In this document: positions 7,579-14,880 of the stretch, piece after piece
Layout: every line of letters begins with the position of its first letter
Position numbering within the stretch: position 1 is the first letter of the stretch
Assembly: GCA_910587725.1 (NCBI GenBank)
Contig: CAJUNG010000029.1
Location: 1-22,792, forward strand
Source: an uncultured Bacilli bacterium
GTDB lineage: Bacteria; Bacillota_I; Bacilli_A; RF39; UBA660
Length of the DNA: 22,792 nucleotides
Direction: 5' to 3'
Made by a program: the position numbers and the translations under genes
Notes under the pieces: model-generated
Seen by the model: only the letters and a program-made list of their open reading frames with translations
What the model was told of the DNA's origin: nothing
Databases searched by the model: none

Positions 7579-8225
7579 AGGAGGAAAATTGATGAAAAAA
7601 AATAAACAAGGTTTTACTTTAATCGAACTACTTGCGGTAATTGTCATTTTAGGAGTAATTATGGCGATTGCAATTCCGGCGATGACTGGATATATTGATG
7701 ATTCTAAAAAAGACTCGATGGTGGACTCAGCAAGTGAATTTTTACGTGCAGGAGTACAGAGAATCACAGTAAATAATATGCTTCCGGTTTCTGGTACTTC
7801 TACTTATATGTATGTAAAAGACATTCCGTTATCATCTGGAGGAGTATCACCATATTCTAATCAAGCTTATGCTGATGCAAGTGTTGTACAAGCAACGAAC
7901 AATAACGGAGAATATATCTATACGATTTATTTGATTGATGGAAATGGAAATTGTTTGACCGCAACTGAAAAACAATTAAATGGGAAACCAGAAGAAAAAC
8001 GTGCACTCATTAAAACAGGTTCTACTTGTACTAAAATTACTGTTCCTGATGGGACAACAACGGTAAAATAATACCCATTTAGGAGGAAGATTGATGAAAA
8101 AAAATAAACAAGGTTTTACCTTAATCGAACTACTTGCGGTAATTGTCATTTTAGGAGTAATTATGGCAATTGCAATTCCAGCGATGACTGGATATATTGA
8201 TGACTCTAAAAAAGATTCGATGGTG
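7579..8225 (+). repeat. Direct repeat: ribosome site and N-terminal codons of pilins 2 and 3
   Basis: Bases 7579-7723 and 8081-8225 (offset 502) are nearly identical, with about six differences counted by eye, mostly synonymous. The repeat covers AGGAGG, the start and about 44 codons; then the genes diverge, with short islands of similarity around LPVSG-STYM and TATEKQLNGK. It reflects tandem duplication with the assembly helix conserved and the heads diversified. Confidence 0.8.
7592..8071 (+). CDS. Type IV pilin-like protein 2
   Basis: A 159-residue prepilin-like protein: leader MKKNKQG, then FTLIELLAVIVILGVIMAI with Glu at mature position 5, and a helix ending near MTGYIDDSKKDS. The head domain has a cysteine pair (NCLTA and STCTK) that may form the C-terminal disulfide loop typical of many pilins. 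The frame is open from a TTG at 7589, but the ATG at 7592 is spaced correctly from AGGAGG (7579-7584). The gene is followed after about 22 bases by a close paralog and is likely co-transcribed with it. It has the compact length and head typical of a structural pilin, but major or minor status is not known. Confidence 0.85.
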   Translation: MKKNKQGFTLIELLAVIVILGVIMAIAIPAMTGYIDDSKKDSMVDSASEFLRAGVQRITVNNMLPVSGTSTYMYVKDIPLSSGGVSPYSNQAYADASVVQATNNNGEYIYTIYLIDGNGNCLTATEKQLNGKPEEKRALIKTGSTCTKITVPDGTTTVK

Positions 8226-8690
8226 AGTTCTGCTCTTGAGTATATTGGCGCTGCAACCAAAAGAATTACGGCAAATAATATGCTTCCGGTTTCTGGTGCT
8301 TCGACATATATGAGAGTTGCCGATATTGAAATATCACAAGGTGGAGTGTCTCCTTATACCAATCATGCGTTTAACAGTACAAAAACGACAGGAAATAATA
8401 GTCCTACATTTTCAGATGCTTCTTACGAAACACTTAAAAAGAGAGAAAGCTATGTCGTTGTTCGCAATCAAAATGGAAATTATACATATACCATTTACTT
8501 GACTGATGGGACAAACTGTTTAACGGCAACAGAAAAACAATTGAATGGAAAAGCTGAGGAAAAAAGAGCGTTGATTCATACGAACGAGTGTCCTTCTTCT
8601 ATTCAAGATCCAACAAAAGTAAAACCTGGAGAAAATGCAAGTAATTGTTGTGTTGTTCCTTCTTTAGCAGGGGCTACTGCGACAAAATAA
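8094..8690 (+). CDS. Type IV pilin-like protein 3 (tandem paralog of pilin 2)
   Basis: A 198-residue prepilin-like protein. Its first 44 residues or so are the same as in pilin 2 (MKKNKQG leader, FTLIELLAVIVILG helix, SKKDSM). The head domain diverges and is longer, with an insertion around residues 95-120 and a longer C-terminal tail rich in cysteine (NECPSS, NCCVV). The TATEKQLNGKxEEKRALI block is shared with pilin 2. The ATG at 8094 has AGGAGG seven bases upstream; a TTG at 8091 opens the frame but is poorly placed. It sits about 22 bases after pilin 2 and is closed by a good terminator. The conserved assembly helix with a diverging head suggests two subunits of the same filament with different surfaces. 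Confidence 0.85.
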   Translation: MKKNKQGFTLIELLAVIVILGVIMAIAIPAMTGYIDDSKKDSMVSSALEYIGAATKRITANNMLPVSGASTYMRVADIEISQGGVSPYTNHAFNSTKTTGNNSPTFSDASYETLKKRESYVVVRNQNGNYTYTIYLTDGTNCLTATEKQLNGKAEEKRALIHTNECPSSIQDPTKVKPGENASNCCVVPSLAGATATK

Positions 8691-8701
8691 GATGATTTTG
8701 G

Positions 8702-8724
8702 CTCTTCTTTGGAAGAGTTTTTTT
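8702..8724 (+). terminator. Intrinsic terminator after pilin 3
   Basis: CTCTTC (8702-8707) pairs with GAAGAG (8712-8717) around a four-base loop, followed by seven T residues. It separates the pilins from the downstream repeat-protein gene. Confidence 0.85.
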
Positions 8725-8767
8725 ATTTGTCATAAAAATACTAACATCCCCCGGAGTAGAAATTTTC

Positions 8768-8802
8768 TTGACAAACACGTCGGGGGGGGGGGATGATATT
8801 TT
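8768..8802 (+). promoter_or_regulatory. Candidate phase-variable promoter of the LRR surface protein
   Basis: A consensus -35 TTGACA lies at 8768-8773. The next bases include an 11-G run (8782-8792). The best -10 candidates just after it are GATATT (8795-8800; spacer 21) and TATTTT (8797-8802; spacer 23, with an upstream TG). Both spacers exceed the 16-18 optimum, so the promoter is predicted to be weak at this tract length; loss of three to five G residues would restore the GATATT spacing. This layout resembles known promoters controlled by a homopolymer between the two boxes (neisserial porA and opc). The -10 assignment is inference. Confidence 0.6.
8782..8792 (+). repeat. Poly-G tract (G11) in promoter spacer
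   Basis: Eleven consecutive G residues in AT-rich intergenic DNA, between the -35 TTGACA and the candidate -10. Homopolymer G runs of this size are slippage-prone. An upstream CATCCCCC (8745-8752) can pair with the 3' end of the run (GGGGGATG, 8788-8795). Confidence 0.9.
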
Positions 8803-8829
8803 TAGATAGTAAAGGAGTAGTGAGTAAAA

Positions 8830-10707
8830 ATGAAAAAAAAGAACCAACAAATTGCCAAAATTTCGGTTTTTATTACCAGTCTTTTTGTCATTTTCTTAAG
8901 TGTAACCTATGCATTTATTAATTTGACTATTGGTGGAGAAAAACGACAAGTCATTACCGCAGGGAGTTTAGAGTTAGAACTAATAGAAGATGAAAATAAT
9001 TTAATGATTACAAATGCACTTCCGATGTATGATGAAGTGGGAATGATTCAAGATGCATTTACTTTCCGTCTTCAGAATAAGGGGATTGATTCTGTTGGGT
9101 ATACCATAAAATTGGTGGATATTACAACAGGAGACAAATTGAATGTAAATGATGTGCGATATGGTCTTGTTAAAGATAGTGAGAAAGTAATTAAGTCTCT
9201 TGCTTCATTAAATGAGGGAATTATCGACGAGGGAAAAATCGATGCAGATATTAAAATTGAATATGCTCTTCGTTTATGGATAAGAGAAGACCTCGAAGAT
9301 AATGAGTTGATTCGCGATAAAGAATTAAGCTTTCGTATTGATATAGAGGGTGGTCAAGAAATCGAGATTAGTTATGCTGGTATGATAAATCCAGATCGTA
9401 TTTTTAGTTTTAGTGATACTTATGGGCCAACTTGTTCAAATAGTACGTATTGTTGGTATGTTTTAGATATAAAAGCTATAGTTTTTGAAAATCAAATTTC
9501 TATTCCTGAGGGGATTGATTCTGATAAAATATGGGATCTTAGTGTGCTAAATGATGGCACAGTTATGGGGTATTTAGAGAGAATTGGTTCTGCTGGTTAT
9601 AAATTTCATATTCAAGCGAACGGAAAAATATATGCTAATCCGGATAGTAGTTCGATGTTTGCTTATTATAATTATTTAGAATCGATTGAGGGGTTAGAAT
9701 ATTTTGATACTTCAAATGTAACCGATATGTCTTCAATGTTTTATAGATGCTATAGTTTGACTAGTTTAGATCTAACTGGGTTTGATACTTCAAAAGTAAA
9801 AAATATGGCTTTTATGTTTCAAGAATGCAGTAGTTTAACGGGTTTAGATTTAAGTAATTTTGACACATCAAATGTAACGAATATGGCGGGTATATTTTCT
9901 GTTTGTCGTTCTTTTTCTACATTAGATTTAACCGGATTAAATACCTCTAAAGTAACGAATATGGCCGGTATGTTTTCTAGATGTAGTAGTTTAACAAGTT
10001 TAGATTTAAGTAATTTTGACACATCAAATGTAACGAATATGGCTGATATATTTTCTGATTGTCGTTCTTTTTCTACATTAGATTTAACTGGTTTAAATAC
10101 ATCTAAAGTAATAGATATGTCTGGTATGTTTTCTGGATGTAGTGGTTTAACAAATTTAGATTTAACGGTGATTGATACATCAAATGTAACGAATATGCGG
10201 TCTATGTTTTCTGGATGTAGTTCTTTTTCTACATTAGATTTAACGGGATTAAATACATCTAAAGTAATAGATATGTCTGGTATGTTTTCTGGATGTAGTG
10301 GTTTAACAAATTTAGATTTAACGGTGATTGATACATCAAATGTAACGAATATGGCTGAGATGTTTGGTGAATGTAGTTCTTTTGTTACGTTGGATTTAAC
10401 TGGTTTAAATACTTCAAAAGTAAAAGATATGTCTTATATGTTTCGTGAATGTAGTAGTTTAACTAGTTTAGATTTAACTGTGATTGATACTTCAAATGTA
10501 ACTGATGTGTCTTATATGTTTGATGGAGATTCTAGCTTGAACCTTTTAAATCTATCTAACATGTCATTTGACCGTGTTTCTGATTCTGCCTATTTTTTAC
10601 GTAATGTCAAGAATACTTGTACTATTCTGGTGAAAGATCAAGCGGCGTATGACTTTATCATGAAAGCTAAAGCGAATTTTACTAACGTATCAATTTTTAC
10701 TGTATAA
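8830..10707 (+). CDS. Membrane-anchored surface protein with 11 BspA/DUF285 leucine-rich repeats
   Basis: A 625-residue protein. An N-terminal hydrophobic segment (about 9-29, preceded by lysines) is a signal or anchor. A module of about 200 residues follows (QVITAGSLELEL, ALPMYDEVGM), shared with the protein that starts near 20691. Residues 292-577 are eleven repeats of exactly 26 residues with the pattern [FLI][DN]TSxVxxMxxMFxxCxSLxxLDLx, the BspA-type LRR (DUF285) common in mycoplasmas, Listeria and gut bacteria. A 48-residue cap ends the protein; no sortase motif or C-terminal anchor is seen. BspA-type repeats often mediate adhesion; that role here is inference. The ATG has AAAGGAG about 12 bases upstream, a rather long spacing. 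Transcription probably depends on the poly-G promoter just upstream. Confidence 0.88.
   Translation: MKKKNQQIAKISVFITSLFVIFLSVTYAFINLTIGGEKRQVITAGSLELELIEDENNLMITNALPMYDEVGMIQDAFTFRLQNKGIDSVGYTIKLVDITTGDKLNVNDVRYGLVKDSEKVIKSLASLNEGIIDEGKIDADIKIEYALRLWIREDLEDNELIRDKELSFRIDIEGGQEIEISYAGMINPDRIFSFSDTYGPTCSNSTYCWYVLDIKAIVFENQISIPEGIDSDKIWDLSVLNDGTVMGYLERIGSAGYKFHIQANGKIYANPDSSSMFAYYNYLESIEGLEYFDTSNVTDMSSMFYRCYSLTSLDLTGFDTSKVKNMAFMFQECSSLTGLDLSNFDTSNVTNMAGIFSVCRSFSTLDLTGLNTSKVTNMAGMFSRCSSLTSLDLSNFDTSNVTNMADIFSDCRSFSTLDLTGLNTSKVIDMSGMFSGCSGLTNLDLTVIDTSNVTNMRSMFSGCSSFSTLDLTGLNTSKVIDMSGMFSGCSGLTNLDLTVIDTSNVTNMAEMFGECSSFVTLDLTGLNTSKVKDMSYMFRECSSLTSLDLTVIDTSNVTDVSYMFDGDSSLNLLNLSNMSFDRVSDSAYFLRNVKNTCTILVKDQAAYDFIMKAKANFTNVSIFTV
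9703..10560 (+). repeat. 78-bp in-frame tandem repeat array (11 units)
   Basis: Eleven consecutive 78-base units, each encoding 26 residues of the DUF285 repeat, with no length variation. The units mostly alternate between an FDTSNV/IDTSNV type and an LNTSKV type. Units 6 and 8 and their flanks (about 10096-10197 and 10252-10353, offset 156) are practically identical, pointing to a recent two-unit duplication. Confidence 0.9.
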
Positions 10708-10990
10708 TTTGAAAATGAGTTACAATGAAATAAAAATCATGCAGCTCTTTTCATTTGACATAAAACCGGACAAATCCAAGAAAATATGCTTTTTAGTATG
10801 AATTTTTGATAAGTTCAATTGTTAAAATAAGTTATAGCATATCGTTATTTTCTTTCCATGAACTTCTTTTCTATTTTCTTTATTGAGGTCTAAGATAAGT
10901 TAGAAGAAATATTTTTAATTGCCTTAATCATTGTTTCCTTCATGAATATAAAAAGCAAGGGAGAACTTTCTATGAAATGATTTTATTTGG

Positions 10991-11403
10991 GTTACTACTC
11001 AGCTATGAAACTATAAAAAGTGAATTGATTGATAAAAAAGGTGGTATAATTTTCATCAAGCGAGACAACGCTTTTATCCTAGCAAATAAAAAGAAGCCTT
11101 TTAAGGAGATTTAAAAAGTATAAAAGTACTATATTGTTCTCTATCCCAAATGAAAATAATTTTATGGAGCGATGCCTTCGAATGATTAAAGGGAAAACCA
11201 AGGTATCTGGCGGTTTTAGAAGTAGTAAAGGTGGAAAAAGATTTGGCAACATTATGAGTATTATTAAAACAGCCAGATTAAGAAGATTGGATCCTTTTAC
11301 CTGTATTTAGGAAATATATCAGGGTAAATCACGATTTGCCTAGTTTTTATTTTAAAAAATGGTAAGTGTTTAATTATTTACTGGTTTACGGCTGAGTAGT
11401 AAC
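10991..11403 (+). mobile_element. Internally deleted IS66-type element
   Basis: GTTACTACTCAGC (10991-11003) and GCTGAGTAGTAAC (11391-11403) are perfect 13-bp inverted repeats bounding 413 bases. Between them lies only the C-terminal end of an IS66-type transposase, so most of the element is gone. Directly flanking 8-mers do not match. AATGATTT occurs just right of the right repeat (11404-11411) and also at 10976-10983, seven bases left of the left repeat, so a target duplication is possible only if the true left end is further out. Confidence 0.75.
11083..11310 (+). pseudogene. IS66-family transposase C-terminal fragment
   Basis: The frame is open from just after a stop at 11080-11082 to the TAG at 11308-11310, without a usable start. 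From 11143 it encodes PNENNFMERCLRMIKGKTK followed by VSGGFRSSKGGKRFGNI and IKTARLRRLDPF. This matches the C-terminal part of IS66-type transposases, where NN-AER-LRM-K and SG-FRS--G are conserved, including the Glu (in MER) equivalent to the catalytic-core glutamate. The N-terminal part and the rest of the catalytic domain are missing, so it cannot be active. Confidence 0.75.
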
Positions 11404-11462
11404 AATGATTTAAAAAGTTTAATAAAAATTCTATCTAAAGTTATATAAAAATGCCTATTAAA

Positions 11463-11471
11463 TGCTATAAT
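11463..11471 (+). promoter_or_regulatory. Extended -10 of the nuclease gene
   Basis: TGCTATAAT (11463-11471) is a perfect extended -10. No convincing -35 lies 16-18 bases upstream. AGGAG (11481-11485) and the ATG at 11494 follow. Confidence 0.6.
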
Positions 11472-11493
11472 ATAAACATTAGGAGATAAAAGT

Positions 11494-12501
11494 ATGATAG
11501 AAAAAGATTTTAAAAATGTTGTTGAAGATATTAAACAACGAATAAGCAATACCCAATACGAAATTTTTAAAAACGCTAATATGAATTTGTTAAAACTATA
11601 TTATTCTATTGGTAAAACAATTAATGAAAATTCGAGTTGGGGAAACAAATTTATTGATGAATTAGCAGTAGAACTTAAAATGACATTCCCAAATATTAAA
11701 GGTTTTTCCGTAAGGAATTTAAAAAGTATGAAGAAATATTACATTGAATGTACCAAAAGTGAAAAAATGCAGACGCCGTCTGCACAAATTCCATGGTCAC
11801 ATAATATTCTTATTCTAGATAAAATAAAAACAGAGGAAAAAAGGATTTGGTATATGGAGCAGACATCAATAAATGGATGGAGTTATGATGTTTTAGCGTT
11901 TCAAATAAAGAGTGAATTATATGAAAGACAAGTTTTAGGGGATAAACCAAATAACTTTAATCAATCATTATCTAAACCGCAAAATGAATTAGCAAAAGAT
12001 ATGATGAAAGATCCTTATATTTTAAATTTAACCGGATTAAAACAAAATTATATTGAAACCGAATTAGAACAAGCTATGGTTGAAAAAATTAAAACAGTAT
12101 TATTAGAGTTAGGAAACGGTTTTTCTTTCGTTGGAAATCAATATAAATTAGAAGTTGGTAATAAAGAATACTTTATTGATTTGTTATTTTATCACACAAA
12201 ATTACATTGTTATATAGTTGTAGAATTAAAGAATACTGAATTTAAACCTGAATATGCTGGAAAAGTTAATTTTTATTTATCGGCAGTTGACGATATTATT
12301 AAAGATGAGCAAGATAATCCAAGTATTGGGATAATACTTTGCAGAGAAAAAGATAAAATTTCTGTTGAATATGCTTTAAAAGATATAAATAAACCAATTG
12401 GTGTAAGTTCTTATGAAATTTCTAAGTTTTTACCAAAAGATATATTAAAATCTTTACCTACAGAAGAAGAATTAAACTTGCATATAGATATCATTGAATA
12501 A
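11494..12501 (+). CDS. YhcG/DUF1016 family PD-(D/E)XK nuclease
   Basis: A 335-residue protein. The N-terminal DUF1016_N domain (about 5-150) carries WGNKFIDELAVEL and GFSVRNLKSMKKYY, typical of the family. The C-terminal YhcG nuclease domain (about 165-325) has Asp229 in the FIDLLFYH motif and the Glu244-x-Lys246 pair of VELKN, the PD-(D/E)XK catalytic set, followed by FKPEYAGKVNFYL. All three key residues are present, so it is probably active. Family members are often near type I restriction systems or mobile elements, and some carry extra DNA-binding parts. Here it has no modification or specificity partner and sits 90 bases after an IS66 remnant, inside a pilin locus, which suggests arrival by transfer. 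A short insert with SAQIPWSH near residue 97 is within family variation. Confidence 0.88.
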   Translation: MIEKDFKNVVEDIKQRISNTQYEIFKNANMNLLKLYYSIGKTINENSSWGNKFIDELAVELKMTFPNIKGFSVRNLKSMKKYYIECTKSEKMQTPSAQIPWSHNILILDKIKTEEKRIWYMEQTSINGWSYDVLAFQIKSELYERQVLGDKPNNFNQSLSKPQNELAKDMMKDPYILNLTGLKQNYIETELEQAMVEKIKTVLLELGNGFSFVGNQYKLEVGNKEYFIDLLFYHTKLHCYIVVELKNTEFKPEYAGKVNFYLSAVDDIIKDEQDNPSIGIILCREKDKISVEYALKDINKPIGVSSYEISKFLPKDILKSLPTEEELNLHIDIIE

Positions 12502-12635
12502 AAGGTAATGCGATTATGAAAAAATTATAAAATTTTAGTAAATGGTTTTAATCTAGTAGGAGAATATTTTATCGATGATTTTATTTTATATAACCTTTTT
12601 GGGAGATTATTCAAGATTTATTCTTTGTTCGTATC

Positions 12636-12664
12636 TTGTATTTCGTCTTGCTTTGTGCTATGAT
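12636..12664 (+). promoter_or_regulatory. Promoter of pilin 4
   Basis: TTGTAT (12636-12641), a 17-base spacer and TATGAT (12659-12664) with TG at 12656-12657. GGAGG (12677-12681) and the ATG at 12688 follow. The preceding stretch (12502-12635) shows no gene. Confidence 0.65.
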
Positions 12665-12687
12665 GATTATAGATATGGAGGATAGAG

Positions 12688-13284
12688 ATGAATAAAAATG
12701 CGTTTACTTTAATTGAGCTACTTGCTGTGATTGTGATTTTAGGAGTTATCACGACAATTGCTGTTCCACAGTATAACGATTATATTGAAAAAAGCAAGAG
12801 AAGCGCTTTTGTAGATAGTGCTAAAAACTATGTAAGAAGTGTTGATGCTTCAATCGTATCTTCTAAATTTAAAGCGCCAGTGAAATCTAATGACGTTACA
12901 ATTATTAATTTAAATATGATAGAACTTGTATCCGGAAGTGATGAATCTCCTTATGGATTTGCCTTTGTTCCTGCTAAAAGCTATGTTGCTGTAATTAATG
13001 AAGGAACTGAGCTAAACCCTAGTTATGCTTACTATTTTGCCGCACAAGATGAACAAAGAAATGCGATTCCTTTGACAAGAATTGAAGAGATTACGGAAGA
13101 TTCTGTAGTGAATGATGCTAGAAATACTATGGAAGTTACCGTGCAAAGCTTAGCAGGAAATATTGCTGGGGTAGAAACGACTAAAGGGATTATCTCCGGA
13201 TTAGATAACCGAGAAGATGCGGAAGGAAAATTCTTAGATTGGAATGTATTAACTTACACTAAACAAGGACAGGGGGAAGAATAA
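12688..13284 (+). CDS. Type IV pilin-like protein 4
   Basis: A 198-residue prepilin-like protein with leader MNKNA, then FTLIELLAVIVILGVIT with Glu at mature position 5. Unlike the other three pilins, the residue before the predicted cleavage site is Ala, not Gly. Prepilin peptidases can accept Ala at -1, often less efficiently, so processing is still plausible. The helix extends to about residue 38 (QYNDYIEKSKRSAFVDSAKNY), followed by an acidic head domain with no cysteine, so it differs from pilins 2 and 3. It has its own promoter and GGAGG six bases before the ATG. The stop overlaps the start of the endonuclease IV gene (TAATG), an unusual partner for a pilin and perhaps only a shared transcript. 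Confidence 0.85.
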   Translation: MNKNAFTLIELLAVIVILGVITTIAVPQYNDYIEKSKRSAFVDSAKNYVRSVDASIVSSKFKAPVKSNDVTIINLNMIELVSGSDESPYGFAFVPAKSYVAVINEGTELNPSYAYYFAAQDEQRNAIPLTRIEEITEDSVVNDARNTMEVTVQSLAGNIAGVETTKGIISGLDNREDAEGKFLDWNVLTYTKQGQGEE

Positions 13285-14177
13285 TGTTACTTATTGGTTC
13301 ACATGTTTCTTTTGACCAAAAAGAACAACTTATCAAAAGTGTTAGAGAGGCTTCTAGTTATGGCGCTAACACTTTTATGTTTTATACAGGAGCGCCACAA
13401 AATACACGGCGGGCGAATTTAGATTCGACATTAACGAAGACAGCAATAACAGAAATGGAAAAAAACGGAATTATTTTTGAACAAGTCATTGTTCATGCAC
13501 CATACATTGTCAATCTTGCCAACCGTAAAGAAGAAGATAAATTTGCTTTTTCCGTTAACTTTTTGAAACAAGAAATCGTTCGCTGTCATACACTCGGTTG
13601 TCGATATTTAGTTCTTCATCCCGGAAGTCATGTCGGTGAAGGAATGGATGTGGGAATCCAAAATATTATTGATGGATTGAATTTGATTTTAGATGATGAT
13701 GATAGTGACGTGATGATTTTATTAGAGACCATGGCTGGAAAAGGAACAGAGGTCGGAAGCAAGTTAGAAGAACTAAAGAAAATTATTGATGGTGTTTTAA
13801 AAACAGAAAGAATCGGAGTATGTCTAGATACTTGCCATTTGAACGATGCTGGATATGATTTAACAAAATTTGATGAATTTTTGAAGAAGTTTGATTCGTT
13901 GATTGGACTTTCACGTATTCATTGTGTTCATGTAAATGATAGTAAAAATGTTTTCGGAGCAAAAAAAGACCGTCATGAAAATATTGGTTTTGGTACAATT
14001 GGCTTTTCTACCTTGATTTCGATTATTTATGCGAAAGAATTAGAAAACGTTCCGAAAATTTTAGAGACCCCTTATGTTGAAGGAAATCCTCCTTATCGAC
14101 AAGAAATTGCGATGATAAAAGCGAAAAAATTTGATGAAAACCTACAAAAAGACTTGCAAAAAATTTCAAAAAAATAA
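13284..14177 (+). CDS. nfo: Endonuclease IV (apurinic/apyrimidinic endonuclease)
   Basis: A 297-residue DNA repair enzyme of the endonuclease IV family, a TIM-barrel protein with three metal ions that cuts the DNA backbone 5' of abasic sites and trims damaged 3' ends. The metal ligands are visible in order: His71 (VHAPY), His112 (LHPGSH), Glu148 (LLETMAGKG), Asp182 and His185 (LDTCH), His216 (VHVND), Asp229 and His231 (DRHENIG) and Glu261 (LETPY). Length is normal. Translation starts in the TAATG overlap with the pilin 4 gene, behind GGGGGAAG, so the two are coupled. It is followed by ylbD about 42 bases on. Confidence 0.95.
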   Translation: MLLIGSHVSFDQKEQLIKSVREASSYGANTFMFYTGAPQNTRRANLDSTLTKTAITEMEKNGIIFEQVIVHAPYIVNLANRKEEDKFAFSVNFLKQEIVRCHTLGCRYLVLHPGSHVGEGMDVGIQNIIDGLNLILDDDDSDVMILLETMAGKGTEVGSKLEELKKIIDGVLKTERIGVCLDTCHLNDAGYDLTKFDEFLKKFDSLIGLSRIHCVHVNDSKNVFGAKKDRHENIGFGTIGFSTLISIIYAKELENVPKILETPYVEGNPPYRQEIAMIKAKKFDENLQKDLQKISKK

Positions 14178-14219
14178 ACTTTTTTCTTTTTGTACGCATA
14201 TAATTTACTAGGTGGTAAT

Positions 14220-14582
14220 ATGTCTAAAGAGAGTTTTAAGGCTTTTGTTCAAAAAAATCCAACTTTTGCAGGTTATGTCAATCGGGGAGAAATGACTTGG
14301 CAAAAATTTTATGAAATGTATGATTTATATGGAGAATCAGGCGACGTTTGGAAAACGTATAGAGAAGAAAAAAGTACGGCGTCATCTTCCTTGCTTGGAG
14401 ATACTTCATTAAAAGAAATTTTTAATACCCTTAAAAGAGTTGATTTAGAAACCGTTCGAAAGGGTGTTGATGGACTTTCTAAAGCCGTTGGACTTCTTCA
14501 GGATTTATCTACGACGAAAGAAGGGGGAACACCTCCTAAAACTTATGAGAGAAGACCAATGTATAGGTATTTTGAGGATTAA
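14220..14582 (+). CDS. ylbD: YlbD-family protein
   Basis: A 120-residue protein matching the YlbD coat-protein family of Bacilli: an N-terminal FKAFVQKNP followed by GEMTWQKFYEMYDLYGE, then WKTYREEK. A serine-rich linker and an amphipathic helix (about 70-95) follow. In Bacillus subtilis YlbD is annotated as a putative spore-coat protein and ylbE is the adjacent gene, as here. The frame is open from a TTG at 14190, but the ATG at 14220 has AGGTGG just upstream and begins with the conserved segment. A TATAAT at 14199-14204 would leave almost no leader, so transcription probably comes from the endonuclease IV gene. Presence of this gene does not prove sporulation. Confidence 0.8.
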   Translation: MSKESFKAFVQKNPTFAGYVNRGEMTWQKFYEMYDLYGESGDVWKTYREEKSTASSSLLGDTSLKEIFNTLKRVDLETVRKGVDGLSKAVGLLQDLSTTKEGGTPPKTYERRPMYRYFED

Positions 14583-14584
14583 TC

Positions 14585-14806
14585 ATGGATTTAAAAACTT
14601 TACATTATGTGAGAAGTAACTACTATATTACTAGTTACTTGCGAGAGCATTCTTATTGGTATAAATACTTAACTAGAAATCCAAATAGTATTCAAGAATT
14701 AGAAAAAGAGACGAAAGAATATTTTCGTCTTCGTCCAAAAGATAAAATGGAAGATTTGGAAAAACGATTGATGTTTATTCGTCAGTTTATGGATATTTTA
14801 AATTAG
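14585..14806 (+). CDS. ylbE: YlbE-like protein
   Basis: A 73-residue protein resembling the YlbE-like family: SYLREHSYWYKYLTRNPN near residues 17-34 corresponds to the conserved 'hydrophobic residue, R, E, x, P/S, YWYR.LxRNP' region, followed by a helical C-terminus. It starts two bases after the ylbD stop, and the ylbD-ylbE order is the one known in Bacilli. Function is unknown. Later members of that Bacillus cluster (ylbF, ylbG) are not here. The gene is followed at once by a terminator. Confidence 0.8.
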   Translation: MDLKTLHYVRSNYYITSYLREHSYWYKYLTRNPNSIQELEKETKEYFRLRPKDKMEDLEKRLMFIRQFMDILN

Positions 14807-14829
14807 ACACACTTTTTTGTGTGTTTTTT
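14807..14829 (+). terminator. Intrinsic terminator after ylbE
   Basis: ACACAC (14807-14812) pairs with GTGTGT (14819-14824) around a six-T loop, followed by a T-run to 14829. It begins right after the stop codon. Confidence 0.8.
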
Positions 14830-14880
14830 GACGTTTGTTTGACATCTTTTCTACTTTTCTTAAAAACATTAGCTTTTTTC

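Larger units (their letters stand above)
10708..11493. other. Gene-free region with decayed insertion sequence
   Basis: No intact gene is visible over about 790 bases. The first 280 bases (10708-10990) are AT-rich with no ORF or RNA I can support. Then comes an insertion-sequence remnant bounded by 13-bp inverted repeats, and finally about 90 bases holding the promoter of the nuclease gene. No clear terminator follows the LRR gene's stop at 10705-10707. Confidence 0.7.

Noticed and set aside
7786..7800. LPVSG in pilins 2 and 3 as a sortase signal (LPxTG-like)
   Set aside because: It is internal, with no following hydrophobic segment or basic tail, and is conserved only as part of the shared pilin head.
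9819..10022. Minus-strand open frame within the LRR array
   Set aside because: It is an antisense shadow of the DNA repeat and is itself repetitive for that reason.
9703..10560. Regular repeats resembling a CRISPR or satellite array
   Set aside because: The 78-base units are in frame and code for a known LRR type throughout; there are no unique spacers between short repeats.
10708..10990. Possible small RNA or second IS fragment
   Set aside because: Only short AT-rich partial palindromes are seen; no coding frame, promoter-terminator pair or recognisable IS end.
10976..11411. AATGATTT as an 8-base target duplication of the IS66 element
   Set aside because: The left copy is seven bases away from the visible inverted repeat, so it does not flank the element cleanly; it may be chance in AT-rich DNA.
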